Shown piece after piece: positions 47,607 to 62,337 of a DNA stretch of 64,000 nucleotides. The notes beneath the pieces are model-generated. The model was not told where the DNA came from and did not search any database. It saw nothing but the letters and a program-made list of their open reading frames with translations. Origin of the DNA: Sinohyriopsis cumingii (lineage: Eukaryota > Mollusca > Bivalvia > Unionida > Unionidae); assembly GCA_028554795.2 (NCBI GenBank), contig CM068839.1:17498043-17562042 (forward strand), written 5' to 3'. A program made the translations under genes and the position numbers. Every line of letters starts with the position of its first letter. Positions within the stretch are counted from its first letter, which is position 1.

Positions 47607-47695
47607 GTACAATGTTTTGTCATTAACCTGTCTTCATGAACCTACCTATATATTTACCTTTCGATCTTGGCTGTTACATTTCTGTCTACCTATCT

Positions 47696-47850
<155 letters not shown>

Positions 47851-48389
47851 TATATCTAAATCTATCTTATAACACACCTGTATCTATTTTGATGTCTGTC
47901 TAGCTCTTTATCTCACTGATAGTCTATCTGTCTAACATCTGTAGAATACAATCCTATATTGTCTATAAAATTTATGTATACATTTTAATATTGTATAGGT
48001 AAAAATTGTTAATTATAATTTTCAGCCTATTCCAAATCACAAATATTTGCAAATGATATGTAAGAAAAAGTTCTCCAGACAAAAAAGGTAAAGCAAAATG
48101 AAATACTTTTTATTTCTATAGATCAGTGAAAGTGTGCAAACATTTAGAGGGTTAAAAAAAATTACACATACAAAGGTAATATGTGTATGTGAGCTTATTG
48201 TGGTAATCTGTTTATAATTCCAGTAAAAATTAACATTATTAATTAATGACAATAGCATTTTAAACAAATGCAGTCTGGATTCAAAAGTCTAAGTTGTCTG
48301 ACAATCATAAACTTTTAAGTTCATCTGTGTCATTCTTATGAAACATTTGAAAAACTGTTTGAAAGTGCATATAATTTCTAAACAAGACA

Positions 48390-49545
48390 ATCCATTTCCA
48401 TAACATCAAAGACAATATATTTGGATAACTTCAAAGACAATCCATTTGCATAACTTCAAAGACAATCCATTTCCATAATGTCAAATACAATCCATTTTCA
48501 CAATGTCAAAGACAATCCATTTCCATAATGTCAGAGACAATCCATTTCCATAACGTCAAAGACAATCCATTTCCAAAACATCAAAGACAATCTATTTCCA
48601 TAACATCAAAGACAATCCATTTCCATAATGTCAAAGACAATCCACTTCCATAATGTCAAAGACAATCCATTTCCATAACGTCAAAGACAATCCATTTCCA
48701 TAATGACAAATACAATCCATTTCCATGACATCAAAGACAATCCATTTCCATAATGACAAATACAATCCATTTCCATAACATCAAAGACAATTAATTTCCA
48801 TAACGTCAAAGACAATCCATTTCCATAATGTCAAAGACAATCTATTTCCATAATGTCAAAGACAATCCATTTCCATAACGTCAAAGACAATCTATTTCGA
48901 TAATGTCAAAGACAATCCATTTCCATGACATCAAAGACAATCCATTTCCAAAATATCAAAGACAATCTATTTTGATAATGTCAAAGACAATCCATTTCCA
49001 TAACATCAAAGACAATCTATTTCGATAATGTCAAAGACAATCCATTTCCATGACATCAAAGACAATCCATTTCCAAAATATCAAAGATAATCTATTTTGA
49101 TAATGTCAAAGACAATCCATTTCCATAACATCAAAGACAATCTATTTCCATAATGTCAAAGACAATCCATTTCCATAATGTCAAAGACAATCCATTTCCA
49201 TAACGTCAAAGACAATCTATTTCCATAACGTCAAAGACAATCCATTTTCATAACGGCAAAGACAATCCATTTCCGTAATGTCAAAGATAATTTGTTTCCA
49301 TAATGTCAAAGACAATCCATTTCCATAATGTCAAATACAATCTATTTCCATAATGTCAAAGACAATCCATTTCCATAACGTCAAAGACAATCCATTTCCA
49401 TAACATCAAAGACAATCTATTTCCATAATGTCAAAGACAATAAATTTCCATAACGTGAAAGACAATCCATTTCCATAATGTCAAATACAATCCATTTCCA
49501 TAATGTCAAATACAATCCATTTGCATAACTTCAAAGACAATCAAA
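48390..49545. repeat. Minisatellite of 25-bp units, about 46 copies
   Basis: Units carry AATGTCAAAGACAATCCATT and TCCAT, with point variants. The array fills over half of this 2.2 kb intron. It has no spacer variety, so it is not CRISPR-like. Confidence 0.93.
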
Positions 49546-49599
49546 ACTTAGCTGGAATTTAATGATGTTAAAATGTTGTCATTTTACAAAATAATAGTT

Positions 49600-49825
49600 A
49601 CAAACATATCCCTAACATGTCCAGTTAATCTTAACATGTCAGTTTTCAGACATGTCAATAACATGTCCAGTTTTCAGACATATCATTAACATGTCCAGTT
49701 TTTAGACATATCATTTACATATCCAGTTTTCAGACATATCATTTACATATCCAGTTTTCAGACTTATCATTTACATATACAGTTTTCAGACTTATCATTT
49801 ACATATACAGTTTTCAGATGTGTTT
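49600..49825. repeat. Minisatellite of about 30-33-bp units next to an acceptor
   Basis: About seven copies carry ACATGTCCAGTTTTCAGACA and TATCATTTAC. Each contains TTTTCAG, a potential decoy 3' splice site, just upstream of the real acceptor at 49852-49853. Confidence 0.85.
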
Positions 49826-49853
49826 TTGCCAGAATCTGACTTTTTTCTTTCAG

Positions 49854-49985
49854 ATATTGGTCATCCCTGCGTAATTTGGTCATATCGTTGCTACACAGTA
49901 TGCGTTCCATTGTCAGTTTGTTGTTCCTTCTCTTTCTGTTCATCCTCATATTTGCACTGCTTGGAATGCAGCTTTTTGGCGGAGA
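49854..49985 (+). CDS. Cav2: CaV2 exon: domain II S4-S5 linker and S5
   Basis: This 132-nt exon follows TTTTTTCTTTCAG and ends before GTAAGT, phase 2 in and phase 2 out. It encodes [20 protein letters not shown] (S4-S5 linker) and then [20 protein letters not shown] with LFGG, the S5 helix. YW-SLRNLV-SL--SM-SI and [11 protein letters not shown] are hallmark strings of CaV channels. The S4-S5 linker couples voltage-sensor movement to the gate. Confidence 0.96.
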
Positions 49986-50094
49986 GTAAGTCTAATTAGG
50001 TCACAGATTTATATCTTAGATTCCAATGTATATATTATGTATTATAACTTAGTCTTAATTTGGAAAAAGTGACAATACATGATTTTGCTTGAAA

Positions 50095-50475
50095 TGTTTG
50101 CCTTTATCATTGCATTAAACAATGCATTTATCATTTTATTACACAGCATTGCATTAAACACATGTATGCATCATTTTATTACACAACATGACATCAAACA
50201 CAATTATGTATCAATTTATTAGACATCATTGCATAAAACACATGTATATATCCTTTTATTACACAACATGGCATCAAACACATGTATCATTTTATTAGAT
50301 ATCATTGCATTAAATACATGTATGTATCATTTTATTAGATATCATTGCATCAAATACATGTATGTATCATTTTATTACACAACATGGCATCAAACACAAG
50401 TATGTATCATTTTATTACACATCATTGCATCAAATACATGTATGTGTCATTTTATTACATGTAACATAATTAATA
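50095..50475. repeat. Minisatellite of about 43-bp units
   Basis: About nine copies carry ATTGCATCAAATACATGTAT and GTATCATTTTATTACACA. Confidence 0.85.
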
Positions 50476-50693
50476 GAAAAATCTAATTGATATGAACAGT
50501 TGTATCAACTTATAAGGTAGGGGACCATTTTCATTACACTTTCCTTTGTATGTATAAGACCTATATTTCAGAAAGTGGAAATGAGGGAAGTGAATGCAAG
50601 TCATTTTTGTTACATTTAGTAATTATTTTAGGTTTTATTTTATATGAGGTCATTGATACATATAAGAATTCTCCTTGTTTGTAAAATACAGCT

Positions 50694-51692
50694 TACTGTA
50701 CATACTCGAGTACAAGCTGGATCAAATAACAAACAACACAGACTCAGATCTCCTATCATTTGTTGCACTGACAGATCTGGATCTGTGGTGTGTTAAGGTT
50801 TATTAGTAAAACAAACAACATAGATCCCAATCTGCCATTACCTATATGCCCTGGTAAATCAGGTAAGAACAATTTTTTAGGATTAAAGAGTAGAACAAAC
50901 AGCATAGATCCTGATCTGCCATCACATATTACCCTGGCAAATCTGGGTCATTAGAGTTTGTTAGGACTAATTAGTAAACAACACAGACACTGATCTGCTA
51001 TTACATACATTGTTGTAATAAATCAACAAATAATTTATTTCCAAATACAAAGTGAACTTTTAAAAGACATAGTATGATGAAAGAAATCCCAAATCATCCT
51101 AAATGTCCTATCGCAAGTCCAAAATGAATTTTGAAAGTCTTGAAGTTCTTCATGTACCACAATGATGTTATCCAGAATGTCTTTGAATGAGTATCCAATG
51201 ATCCCATTATAGTGTTTTAGTCCAAAAAGTCAATGAGCACTTTGTAATTCCAGTTAATAATTTAAGTAAATAATTCCTTTCGAATTGTGTCTGAACACAA
51301 CATTAAGTGACTCCAGAGTCTGATAGTAAAAAATCTTTGCTTAAAATGATTGATCCTTTACATTGAAACTGTTACTAAACCTATGACATAACTGAATGTT
51401 GTGGGAAAACTGTTACTAAACCTATGACATAACTGAATGTTGTAGGAAAACTGGAAAAATTCAATAATCTGTAAACAAGATTAGGTTTTAAACTTATATT
51501 TTAGTAAACATCTTGTTTACCACTTACAATCATGGACAAAGATTGGTCATGATTAGTTATGTGAACAGGTTGTTTACAGTGATCATTATCTTCAATTGCA
51601 ATCTACAGTCATGGACAAAAGTTCACCACACAAAATGACATAACAGTTGTTTGCAGTAGGATCTGACTTATACACAAGTCTTAATGGTATGG
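50694..51692. mobile_element. Palindromic foldback family copy, expanded and split
   Basis: The left end TACTGTACATACTCGAGTAC and three successive cores with GATCTGCCAT-type words lie at 50694-51010. The right end (CTGACTTATACACAAGTCTT) appears only near 51659. About 0.6 kb of other DNA sits between, suggesting an insertion or a composite copy. Confidence 0.5.
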
Positions 51693-52293
51693 AAAGTTTG
51701 GTGTTATTTTTTGTTTGAAGATTGAAGACCATATCTCTTGAAAAAGAATAAATATCAATGTTGATGAAAAATCTGAAAAATATTCAGTTTTTGTTGCACT
51801 AGTACTTTTAAATTTCATCAAGTATTTGCTAGCTTATTGATCAGCTAATCTGGAATTACTATAGAATGTTATTATGTTAATTTATTACAAAAAAATTATA
51901 TCCACATAAATTTTCAAAACTATCGCCTATTTATGCATGTTATAAACAAGAACAGGAATAGAACAAATAAAGTATTGGATACAACGTAACATAAATTATT
52001 TTGATATCATTACTTATGTCATATTGTTTTGTCAGAAAATTCAAGGTGAATAAACATAATGGCATGCAGTGAGCGCAATTCTTACAATGACTCAATTCTT
52101 ACTCTGACTCAGCCTTACACTAAGTGACTCAATCCTGATAGCAAGTTGCTCAATACTGACTTAATTCTTACAAGTTATGCAGTGCTTACAATAAGTTACT
52201 CAATTTTTATACTAAGTGACTTGATTCTTACTGTAAGTGACTCTGTTCTTGCACAAAGTAAATCAGTATCAAATGTCTTTTGAATTTTTTTAG
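51693..52293. other. End of intron 8, with a weak short repeat
   Basis: Loose copies of GTGACTCAATTCTTAC occur at 52080-52260. Nothing else is recognised. Confidence 0.45.
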
Positions 52294-52366
52294 AATGAAT
52301 TTTGCTGAGGGGAGACCAGCGAGTCACTTTGACACATTCCCTATAGCCCTGCTTACAGTATTTCAG
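52294..52366 (+). CDS. Cav2: CaV2 exon: domain II turret and pore helix 1
   Basis: This 73-nt exon follows GAATTTTTTTAG and ends before GTAAGG, phase 2 in and phase 0 out. It encodes MNFAEGRPASHFDTFPIALL then TVFQ, the extracellular turret and first pore helix. NF--G-P---FDTFP-A--TVFQ matches CaV2 domain II. An Asp/Thr pattern common in vertebrates (DEGTPPTN) is replaced by AEGRPASH, a normal kind of loop variation. Confidence 0.94.
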
Positions 52367-52501
52367 GTAAGGGTAAAATTCAATATTTGATTACACATCA
52401 AACCAGTAAAGAAATGTAAAATACATGTGTGCATGCATATTTGTGTGTGTGTGTGTGAAATGTATTTTATTCCTTTTCCATATCCAGAGATTTAATTGAT
52501 C

Positions 52502-54738
<2,237 letters not shown>

Positions 54739-54886
54739 ATACCATATTTGTCTGATAATAGGACTATGCCTGGTGACAAGCCTATCATCAATTTGTAAAA
54801 CAGTTTAGCAGATATTTACTAACAATATTCTTTCCAATGATAGTCCCAAATTTATTAGGCTGACAACTCAGGTCTTATCCAGAGAA

Positions 54887-54887
54887 A

Positions 54888-54972
<85 letters not shown>

Positions 54973-55097
54973 GTATCTGTCTATCCATCTATCTATGTAT
55001 CCATCTATCTATGTATCTGTCTATCCATCTATCTATGTATCCATCTATCTATGTATCTATCTATCTATGTATCTATCTATCTATGTATGTATCTATA

Positions 55098-55186
<89 letters not shown>

Positions 55187-55244
55187 GTCTGTCTATCTAT
55201 TTATTTATTTATCTATCTATCTATCTGTCTGTCTGTCTGTCTAC

Positions 55245-55314
<70 letters not shown>

Positions 55315-55335
55315 GTCTGTCTGTCAGTCTGTCTG
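54887..55335. repeat. (TATC)n and (TGTC)n compound microsatellite
   Basis: About 450 bp of TATC with TGTC, TATT and CCATC interruptions ends about 55 bp before the selectivity-filter exon. The long Tyr-Leu-Ser-Ile ORFs are artefacts. Confidence 0.95.
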
Positions 55336-55389
55336 CATGGCTAATGATGGTAATGATGACTGATTAATTTAATTATTCATTAATTTCAG

Positions 55390-55510
55390 ATCCTGACCGG
55401 AGAAGACTGGAATGAAGTTATGTACAATGGAATACGAGCTCGAGGTGGAATTGAGGGTGCAGGGATGATTTATTCTAGTTATTTCATAGTTCTTGTTCTG
55501 TTTGGCAACT
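55390..55510 (+). CDS. Cav2: CaV2 exon: domain II selectivity filter and S6 start
   Basis: This 121-nt exon follows TTAATTTCAG and ends before GTATCC, phase 0 in and phase 1 out. It encodes [20 protein letters not shown], an extracellular loop ([11 protein letters not shown]) and FIVLVLFGN. The Glu of TGEDW is the domain II member of the EEEE ring that selects calcium. The donor is weaker than the others but gives the correct phase to the next exon, and the intron is only 213 bp. A 450-bp TATC/TGTC microsatellite ends about 55 bp before the acceptor. Confidence 0.95.
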
Positions 55511-55723
55511 GTATCCTTTTGTGTTATTCATATCTGAGACATTTTACAAATCTTATCATATTTGAACTGACTTAAACAGAGCTAAAGTAATTAACATCTA
55601 CAAATTTGCTCCATATTGTATTTATGATTTGAAGTTATTTAAGGTTTTAATGTATGTGTTTACGGGTAACTTAAAAGGTTGGTGATTTTAGTTTATAGAG
55701 CTAAGTCCCTTAACTCTTGTCAG

Positions 55724-55824
55724 ACACTCTGCTGAATGTGTTTTTGGCTATCGCTGTTGACAACTTGGCAAATGCTCAAGAACTGACACAAGATGAAGAG
55801 GAACAGGAAGAAGAGAGAATAGAG
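55724..55824 (+). CDS. Cav2: CaV2 exon: domain II S6 and start of II-III linker
   Basis: This 101-nt exon follows ACTCTTGTCAG and ends before GTAATT, phase 1 in and phase 0 out. It encodes [20 protein letters not shown] (S6 gate helix), then [14 protein letters not shown], the acidic start of the II-III linker. [18 protein letters not shown] is one of the most conserved CaV2 strings. The next exon should begin at phase 0; no long candidate was found before the right edge. Confidence 0.96.
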
Positions 55825-56552
55825 GTAATTACTTTAAATATCTGAAACAGAATGTGATGTTTCTCACTCACTTTTTTATGATGCTCTTAGAATTCCATTG
55901 AAATTTACATCAGTAATTCTAAAACGTTTAATTTCACTACATGTACTAATTTTATTTTAACTAATTCAAGAAGATTCTAAAACAATGATGATGATGATTA
56001 TGATGTTGAGTAGCTAAGAACAAAAATAATGTCAACAATAACTATTCCTTACTTTGATTAGAAATTCTTGATTAATGTCAGCATGAGAGGTATAGATTCA
56101 AGCTGAGTGTTATAGGTACATTATAGCATGCAATACAAAGTTTCTAATGGGACCTATGGAATTCTTTGAGTCATTGATGTCATTTTAATTGTTTCACTTT
56201 TTATCACTTTTTTAAATATTTTACACATCACCAGTACTTTATAATGGAAAACAATCACCTCTGTAAACATGTCTATTCCATCAATGTTTCTGTATGACTC
56301 TTTATTAATAAAGATTTTCAAAAAGATCTATCAATTCCATCTAGTTAAATAATTACTTAGCCACTGGAGTGACAGCAGAAAAAAATATTATTTATATAGT
56401 CTGGTTCTATAATGATTTTTCTTGTATAAAACTGAGTCATAGGTAAATTAAAGTGCTAGGACCAGACAAACTGTGGTAGTAATCCCATCCAGTATAAGTT
56501 CTTTACATAAATATATTTTGTTAAAGATGTACTGCATGTTCATGTGTAAAAG
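55825..56552. other. Start of intron 11, nothing recognised
   Basis: AT-rich sequence. I searched here for the next II-III linker exon without success. Confidence 0.4.
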
Positions 56553-57408
56553 TACAATTCAACTACAGACTGCATAGACCCAAATGTACCATCTCATAAT
56601 GGGTCTAGATAGGTTGTAAAATCCAACCATAAACTCCATACACCTGGATCTGCCATCACATAATTGGGTCTAGGTAGGTTGTAAAATCAGACTACAGATG
56701 CATAGACCCAGGTCTGCCAGCATATAATGGGGCTAGTTAGGTTGTAAAATCAGACTACAGATGCATAAAACCAGATCTGCCATCACATAATGGGTCTAGG
56801 TAGGTTGTAAAATCCAACTACAGACTGCATAAACCCAGATCTACCATCACATAATGGGTCTAGGTAGGTTGTTGTTGTTGTTGTTGTAGGGTTTAATGCC
56901 ATTTTTCAGCACACGATAGGCTATACATGGTGGCCAGTATTAATGGTGGAGGAAGAACCCGGGAAAACCCCAGAAAGAACCACTGACCCACAAGAAGCTA
57001 CTGGCAAGCTTTCTCACATACCCACATTAGCCTAATCCGAGACTCAAAACCCACACAGACAGAGGTGAGATGGCAGTGATCCGTAACAGAGAGCGCTTTA
57101 GACCACTCGGCCATCTAGGTAGGTTGTAAAATCCGACTACAGACTGCATAGACCCAGATCTACCATCACGTAATGGGTCTAGGTAGGTTGTAAAAATCAG
57201 ACTACAGATGCATAGACCCAGATCTGCCATCACATAATGGGTTTGGTAGGTTGTAAAGTCAGACTACAGACTGCATAGGCCCAGATCTGCCATCACATAA
57301 TGGATTTACATAGTTTGTTAAGAGTAATCAATAGAACAAATAGATGACAAATCATGTTCCATGTTGATTGCAGTAGAACCTCACTGATAAGTGAGTATAG
57401 ATGGTATT
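56553..57408. mobile_element. Palindromic foldback family copy with tandem-amplified core
   Basis: A core of about 65-75 bp (CATAGACCCAGATCTGCCAT, CACATAATGGGTCTAGGTAG, GTTGTAAAATC) is repeated about eight times. The family's normal right end (CACTGATAAGTGAGTATAG) closes it near 57402. A SINE sits inside at 56873-57113. Confidence 0.7.
56873..57113 (-). mobile_element. tRNA-derived SINE, copy 7 (head-truncated)
   Basis: Minus-strand copy with its tail at 56873 and ending at box A (GACCACTCGGCCA), lacking the GGGGCCCC start. The 14-bp duplication TCTAGGTAGGTTGT lies at 56859-56872 and 57114-57127, within a unit of the amplified core. Confidence 0.9.
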
Positions 57409-57779
57409 TTGCTCAGTAGAATTGTTTATCCTGATCTTCAGTTACCCATTATTGCATCTCAGGATTCATACAATCATGATGTTTAGATTGGCATCCTCAG
57501 AAGCTTGCATCTTTGAAACATGATACCATCTCTAAGTGAAATGTTCCAGCTAATATAATATAATCCTACAAATAATCCAGGTGATTTTTTTCCATTTAAT
57601 CAAGCATTCCATTGCTTTGCATCCTGTTTTAATTCATTATAAATACTGATACTGCTTTAATTCATTATAAATACTGATACAATATTTTTAATGCTTTTTA
57701 CCAGTTTTTCCTCTTGCTGTAAGTTTGCATTTATTATCTTTTTCATTACATTTACATCCACAGGTTTCTTTCAGTCATT

Positions 57780-58495
57780 TTGTACATTTGAACATTATCC
57801 AACACTGTGAAGTACATGGAAGTCTGAATAGTGAATGAAGTACAATGAAGTCTAAATAGTGAAGTAAATTCAGTGAACAGTGAATGAAATCCATTAAAGT
57901 CTGAAATGGAATATTCAAATCTGAATAGTGAAATTCATTAATGTTTGAGTAGTGAAGTATATTGAAATTTGAACCATGTGGTATATACAACTCTTAAAAG
58001 TGAGGTACCTTAAAATGTGAACAGTAAGGTAAGTTAAAGTCTGAATAGCGAAGTACATTAATGTCTGAATAGTGAAGTACATTTAACATTTGAACTGTGA
58101 AGTAATTGAAGTCTGAATAGTGAAGTACATTAATGTCTGAATAGTGAAGTACATTAACATTTGAACTGTGAAGTAATTAAAGTCTGAATAGTGAAGTACA
58201 TTAACATTTGAACTGTGAAGTAATTAAAGTCTGAATAGTGAAGTACATTAACATTTGAACTGTGAAGTAATTAAAGTCTGAATAGTGAAGTACATTAATG
58301 TCTGAATAGTGAAGTACATTAACATTTGAACTGTGAAGTAATTAAAGTCTAAATAGTGAAGTACATTAAAGTCTGAATAGTGAAGTACATTAACGTTTCA
58401 ACTGTGAAGTAATTAAAGTCTGAAGAGTGAAGTACATTAATGTCTGAATGGTGAAGTACATTAAAGTGTGAACAGTGAAGAACATTAAATCTAAA
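57780..58495. repeat. Minisatellite of about 22-25-bp units forming about 47-bp pairs
   Basis: Units alternate GTCTGAATAGTGAAGTACAT with TAACATTTGAACTGTGAAGT, about 30 in total. Confidence 0.88.
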
Positions 58496-59461
58496 CAAGG
58501 AAATATATATCAGCCTTAACTCGATATCCCTTCTTATCTATAATTTTGTATGCATAATTATCAATTATTTCTTTGATGTGTATAAAATGATAAAGGTAAC
58601 AAGTATTAAATTATAACTTTTAATTCATTTTTTGTTTGAAATTTGCAAAGCTGTAATATTAGAAAAGTTCTTGGCATGAAAAGTACAAAAGCAAATATAA
58701 TTATAAGGATTGATTGTGTATTAATATATGCATGATACATATAAATTACAGAAAAAAATTAGTAACTATTATTCTTCTCATTTGCAAAGATTAACCTGTA
58801 TCACAAGAACATTAGTCAGAAGCAAGGCTAATCCTTCCACCCCTGCTTACTGATTGTAGCTACTACAAATGTAAAATTAGCATAATTTGTCAGTTTTGTG
58901 TTCATAATGGAATGTGCAATCCCTGGATCCTACAGGAGTATGCATACCAATATGAAGTTAATTTTTCAATATGGAGAAAGAAACTAGTATCATGCAGTAA
59001 CTGATTTAGTCATGCATGTGTAGTAATTATGGGTGGTATTTATTTTGATTTAAGTGAGCTATATATATAAATGAGAGCTATGATAGCTTAGTGGTCAGAC
59101 TGACAATCAGTGATGTGGGTTAAAATCGTGCCCAGACCAGACCAATCAGCTGGCATATATTAAAATTAATTTAATAATTAAAGATGTAATGGATAATAAT
59201 TCTTGGCATACAGTGCCTAATTTCAAGATACAGGTGACAATGGGCTAGACCCATATTTTTGGTAGGTGAAAAGAATTTGGTTCAATTGTGTCTAACACTT
59301 GATCTTAAAAAGAAATCCTTAAATTCCATTTTAATTTCATGAAAAAAATCTTGTACAAAAATTAAACATATATTAGCAGAAAGGTATAAAGATCTAGTTC
59401 AGTATTAAAGACAAAAGCCCATATTTAAAAAATGCCAGTTATACTCTATTCAAATATTTCA
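58496..59461. other. Intron 11, nothing firmly recognised
   Basis: A tRNA-like head (GATAGCTTAGTGGTCAGACT, then GGGTTAAAATCGTG) at about 59083-59150 may be an old SINE fragment. The rest is unremarkable. Confidence 0.35.
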
Positions 59462-59475
59462 GATTGATGTTTGTG

Positions 59476-59787
59476 TGTGTGTGTGTATGTGTGTGTGATT
59501 TGGATTTGTAGTGTAGCTTTAACAGTTTTTCAGTCATATCACTACAATGTCTGCAGTGTGGCATTTTATAGCGATGTCTATCACTGGGGCATCATGTCAC
59601 AGACATGTAGCATGATGTCCCACCCAGTCACATTATTCTGATACCAGGCCAACCAATCCGAACAACTAACGTCTTAATGCTGAGCACCAGCTGTCAGTAC
59701 CATTTTTGTAAGACTCAGCCAGGGATCGAACCCATGACCTCCTGCATCTGAGGCGGATGCTCTAACCACTAGGCCACTGGAGCAGTT
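59476..59787 (-). mobile_element. tRNA-derived SINE of a second family
   Basis: Read on the minus strand, the head has box A (TGGCCTAGTGGTTAGAGCAT) and box B (GGTTCGATCCC). A conserved-looking body (ATAATGTGACTGGGTGGGAC) follows, and the element ends in a (CA)n tail. The 14-bp duplication GATTGATGTTTGTG lies at 59462-59475 and 59788-59801. It differs from the other SINE in both head and body and is known to me from bivalve sequences only as an impression. Confidence 0.85.
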
Positions 59788-59801
59788 GATTGATGTTTGT
59801 G

Positions 59802-60571
59802 ATTGGTTGAATGCCACTGATGATGTCATAGTAACTTTACAAACTTTTCCCATGAACCTACAAATATGACTTTATTATTTTTTAAACTGTGAAAATTTAT
59901 ACTCATAGCAATGAATCACATTGTTGTGATCCCTAATTATAACACTCTTCAAGGGAGCAATAATATTATACATGAAGCATGTCAGGTCATATTATACTGG
60001 GGTACATTGCGCACAATATTATCATTACATACAATGTAATCCATAAACATATTTGCCTTATAAAGAGAACAGTGTTAAAATGATGAACTTTATACTGAGT
60101 ACTGATATGTTAAAGTGCACTATCTTGTGTACCTCATCTGCAGACAGATACCAAGTAATCAGTTGTTTGAGACCCAGAATAAAAACTAACATCTGTAATG
60201 ATAAAAAGGCAAGATAATCAATCTCATTCATCAGTATTGTATTTCTTTTCTATGGCAAATGAAGAAGCCTTTTGCTTCTGCTAAAGTATGAATATTTTAA
60301 TCAGAAAATTGTATGTTTTTGTATATGTTGTCTCTCCCAACATTTGTATGTTTGTATGTTCCATATGAAATTTTTGGACACAGTCCATGACTAAAAGCTT
60401 ATTCTCTGTCACTGAAAAACCATGTCTACTTAATATTTTTTAGCTTGCCAAGGTAAGAACAAAATCATATACTGTAATCCTACAATAGACTAGTTTAGGC
60501 ATTTGTTGCAGTTTTTGTTCGGTCTAGTTGTACATGCCCTTATACCTTATATATTCACAATATTATCATAT

Positions 60572-60638
<67 letters not shown>

Positions 60639-61493
60639 TGTCTTATTTAATGGAAGTAAAATTCAGTAAATATGTACTATTATACTTGTTTCCTGTGAAG
60701 ATATGGTGACAGAACAAAATACCCTGTTATATGACAATATATTCACATTGAGAAGTTCCAGAAAATGTCTGAAATTGAAACTGGCAAACAAATGTATGAT
60801 GAAATATTTATAAATTTAGGATAAAATATTTATAAATTTAGGATAAAATATTTATTAATAGTTGTCTGAAGATTATTTGTATATTTATCTTTATCTTACC
60901 AATATCTACAATTACCTCCTTTGTTTCAAGCTATAATCATGAAACATGAAACATCTGCAAAACTTTTCCCATAGAATTTAAATACATTTTTTTTCTTCAA
61001 TACAATTTAAAACAAATAGATATGTAAACCTCTGACACATAAATATTTTGTTAATTTCATGCAGTAAATTATATCAGTAATTCAACTGTCATTCTTTGAT
61101 TGTTGGAGCTTTTCTGATTAGTTTGTATTTAACATGGTGCTGAAAGTTAAATTGGAATTGTTTACATTGCAATAAAAGTACACCTAATATGAAAACGTTT
61201 TGGATACTTTTTCAAATGTAAATTTTTAAATGATAACATTTTAATTATATTTCCTTCTTCACATTAGTTTCCAGTTTAATGCTTCCCATGCCTATGTTAC
61301 AAAGCAAAGTTCAATCAATAGGATCAGTCTAGGGTACATATTTGTTGCTCATGACTGAGTTTGGATAGCTTTGGTTAAGGTGAATTCTATTAATGAACTA
61401 GTACTGTATCAAATTTCTGTATCAACTTATCAATAATTAAAGGATTCTGCAATTTTCCAGTCAAGGCACCAAAAACCATCAGATTACCATATA
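59802..61493. other. Intron 11, with (TA)n at 60572-60633
   Basis: It contains a TA tract, a short triple repeat of AAATATTTATAAATTTAGGAT-like sequence at about 60800-60850, and the microexon candidate at 60444. No larger exon was found. Confidence 0.5.
60444..60452 (+). CDS. Candidate 9-nt CaV2 microexon (Leu-Ala-Lys)
   Basis: CTTGCCAAG is bounded by TTAATATTTTTTAG and GTAAGAAC, a good acceptor and a strong donor. Nine bases keep phase 0, matching the end of the S6 exon, and L-A-K would extend the charged II-III linker start. CaV2 genes in other animals use very short cassette exons. Nothing but the splice sites supports it, so chance is a serious alternative. Confidence 0.25.
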
Positions 61494-61633
61494 TACATAC
61501 AGTACTTACAAGTCAGGCCCAATCAGTAGAACAAGCAACATAGATCCTGATATGCTTGCTCATTATGCAACAGCAGTTTGAGGTCTGTGTTGTTTGAAAT
61601 CGGGTTTGACTTATAAGCAAGTACATGTGGTAA
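61494..61633. mobile_element. Palindromic foldback family, half-length copy
   Basis: Both ends are present (TTACCATATATACATACAGT and GCAAGTACATGTGGTAA), but only one of the two internal palindromes remains, giving 140 bp. Confidence 0.7.
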
Positions 61634-62337
61634 TCTTTCAGTTGGGGGAATGTTCATAATGGTTTAGTCCACTCACAAAATGTTGGTTGATGTGCATGCA
61701 TCTTCTTTACATGAACTGGATGAATTATGTTGTATACATCTAGCATGCACAATCCTTTTCTCAAATGGACTTAGCCTTTATTTTTCTTTGCTAATGAGAA
61801 GTCCCACAGACAGATCATTTCAGATGCATTTTGTTGCTGCTTATCAGAAATTTGGTTCAACCTAAATCACTCCACTGTTGTGATGACCATTGGTTTGGTG
61901 CAGTTACAAGTCTTTTTCTATTTGTAATAACCGGTGTTAACAAGAATTACAGAGTAAGTGTGAACCAATTTTCTGATCCAATTTAACACATCTTTGATTG
62001 AGCTATGCATTTCAACATTGTATTGTGCTCCAATGCATACATGTACCTTTGTCAGTCCCTAACTTTATTTATATATTGCTGGTCAGAATGCAAGTATGGC
62101 AATTATTGCATGAATGCAGGTACTAGAATTTTGTAGAACTATTCAAACTATGTATAACAACTGCTGCATTGAACAATACAAAAGTGGTTTTGATGGACAG
62201 AAGGTATTTATATAAAGGTGAGTGGATTTTAAAGAAATGATGAAGCATATATAAATAGATCAACAGGCAAAAGGAAAGAAAGAAGATTGTGTATTTTAAG
62301 GTGTAGGGAATTAATTAAAATATGGGGTTAAAGAAAT
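61634..62337. other. Non-coding, nothing recognised
   Basis: The 61-codon ORF at 61680-61865 has no recognisable domain and no fitting splice sites for the channel gene. Confidence 0.4.

Noticed and set aside
48390..49545. CRISPR-like regular array
   Set aside because: Units are directly contiguous without unique spacers, and the setting is a eukaryotic intron.
54971..55367. Tyr-Leu-Ser-Ile ORFs up to 130 codons
   Set aside because: Pure (TATC)n microsatellite translation, also at 47636-47903.
59700..59787. tRNA gene on the minus strand
   Set aside because: The same reasoning applies: it is the head of a second SINE family with a 14-bp duplication.
61680..61865. Candidate next CaV2 exon
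   Set aside because: The translation lacks II-III linker features and splice sites of the right phase were not found.
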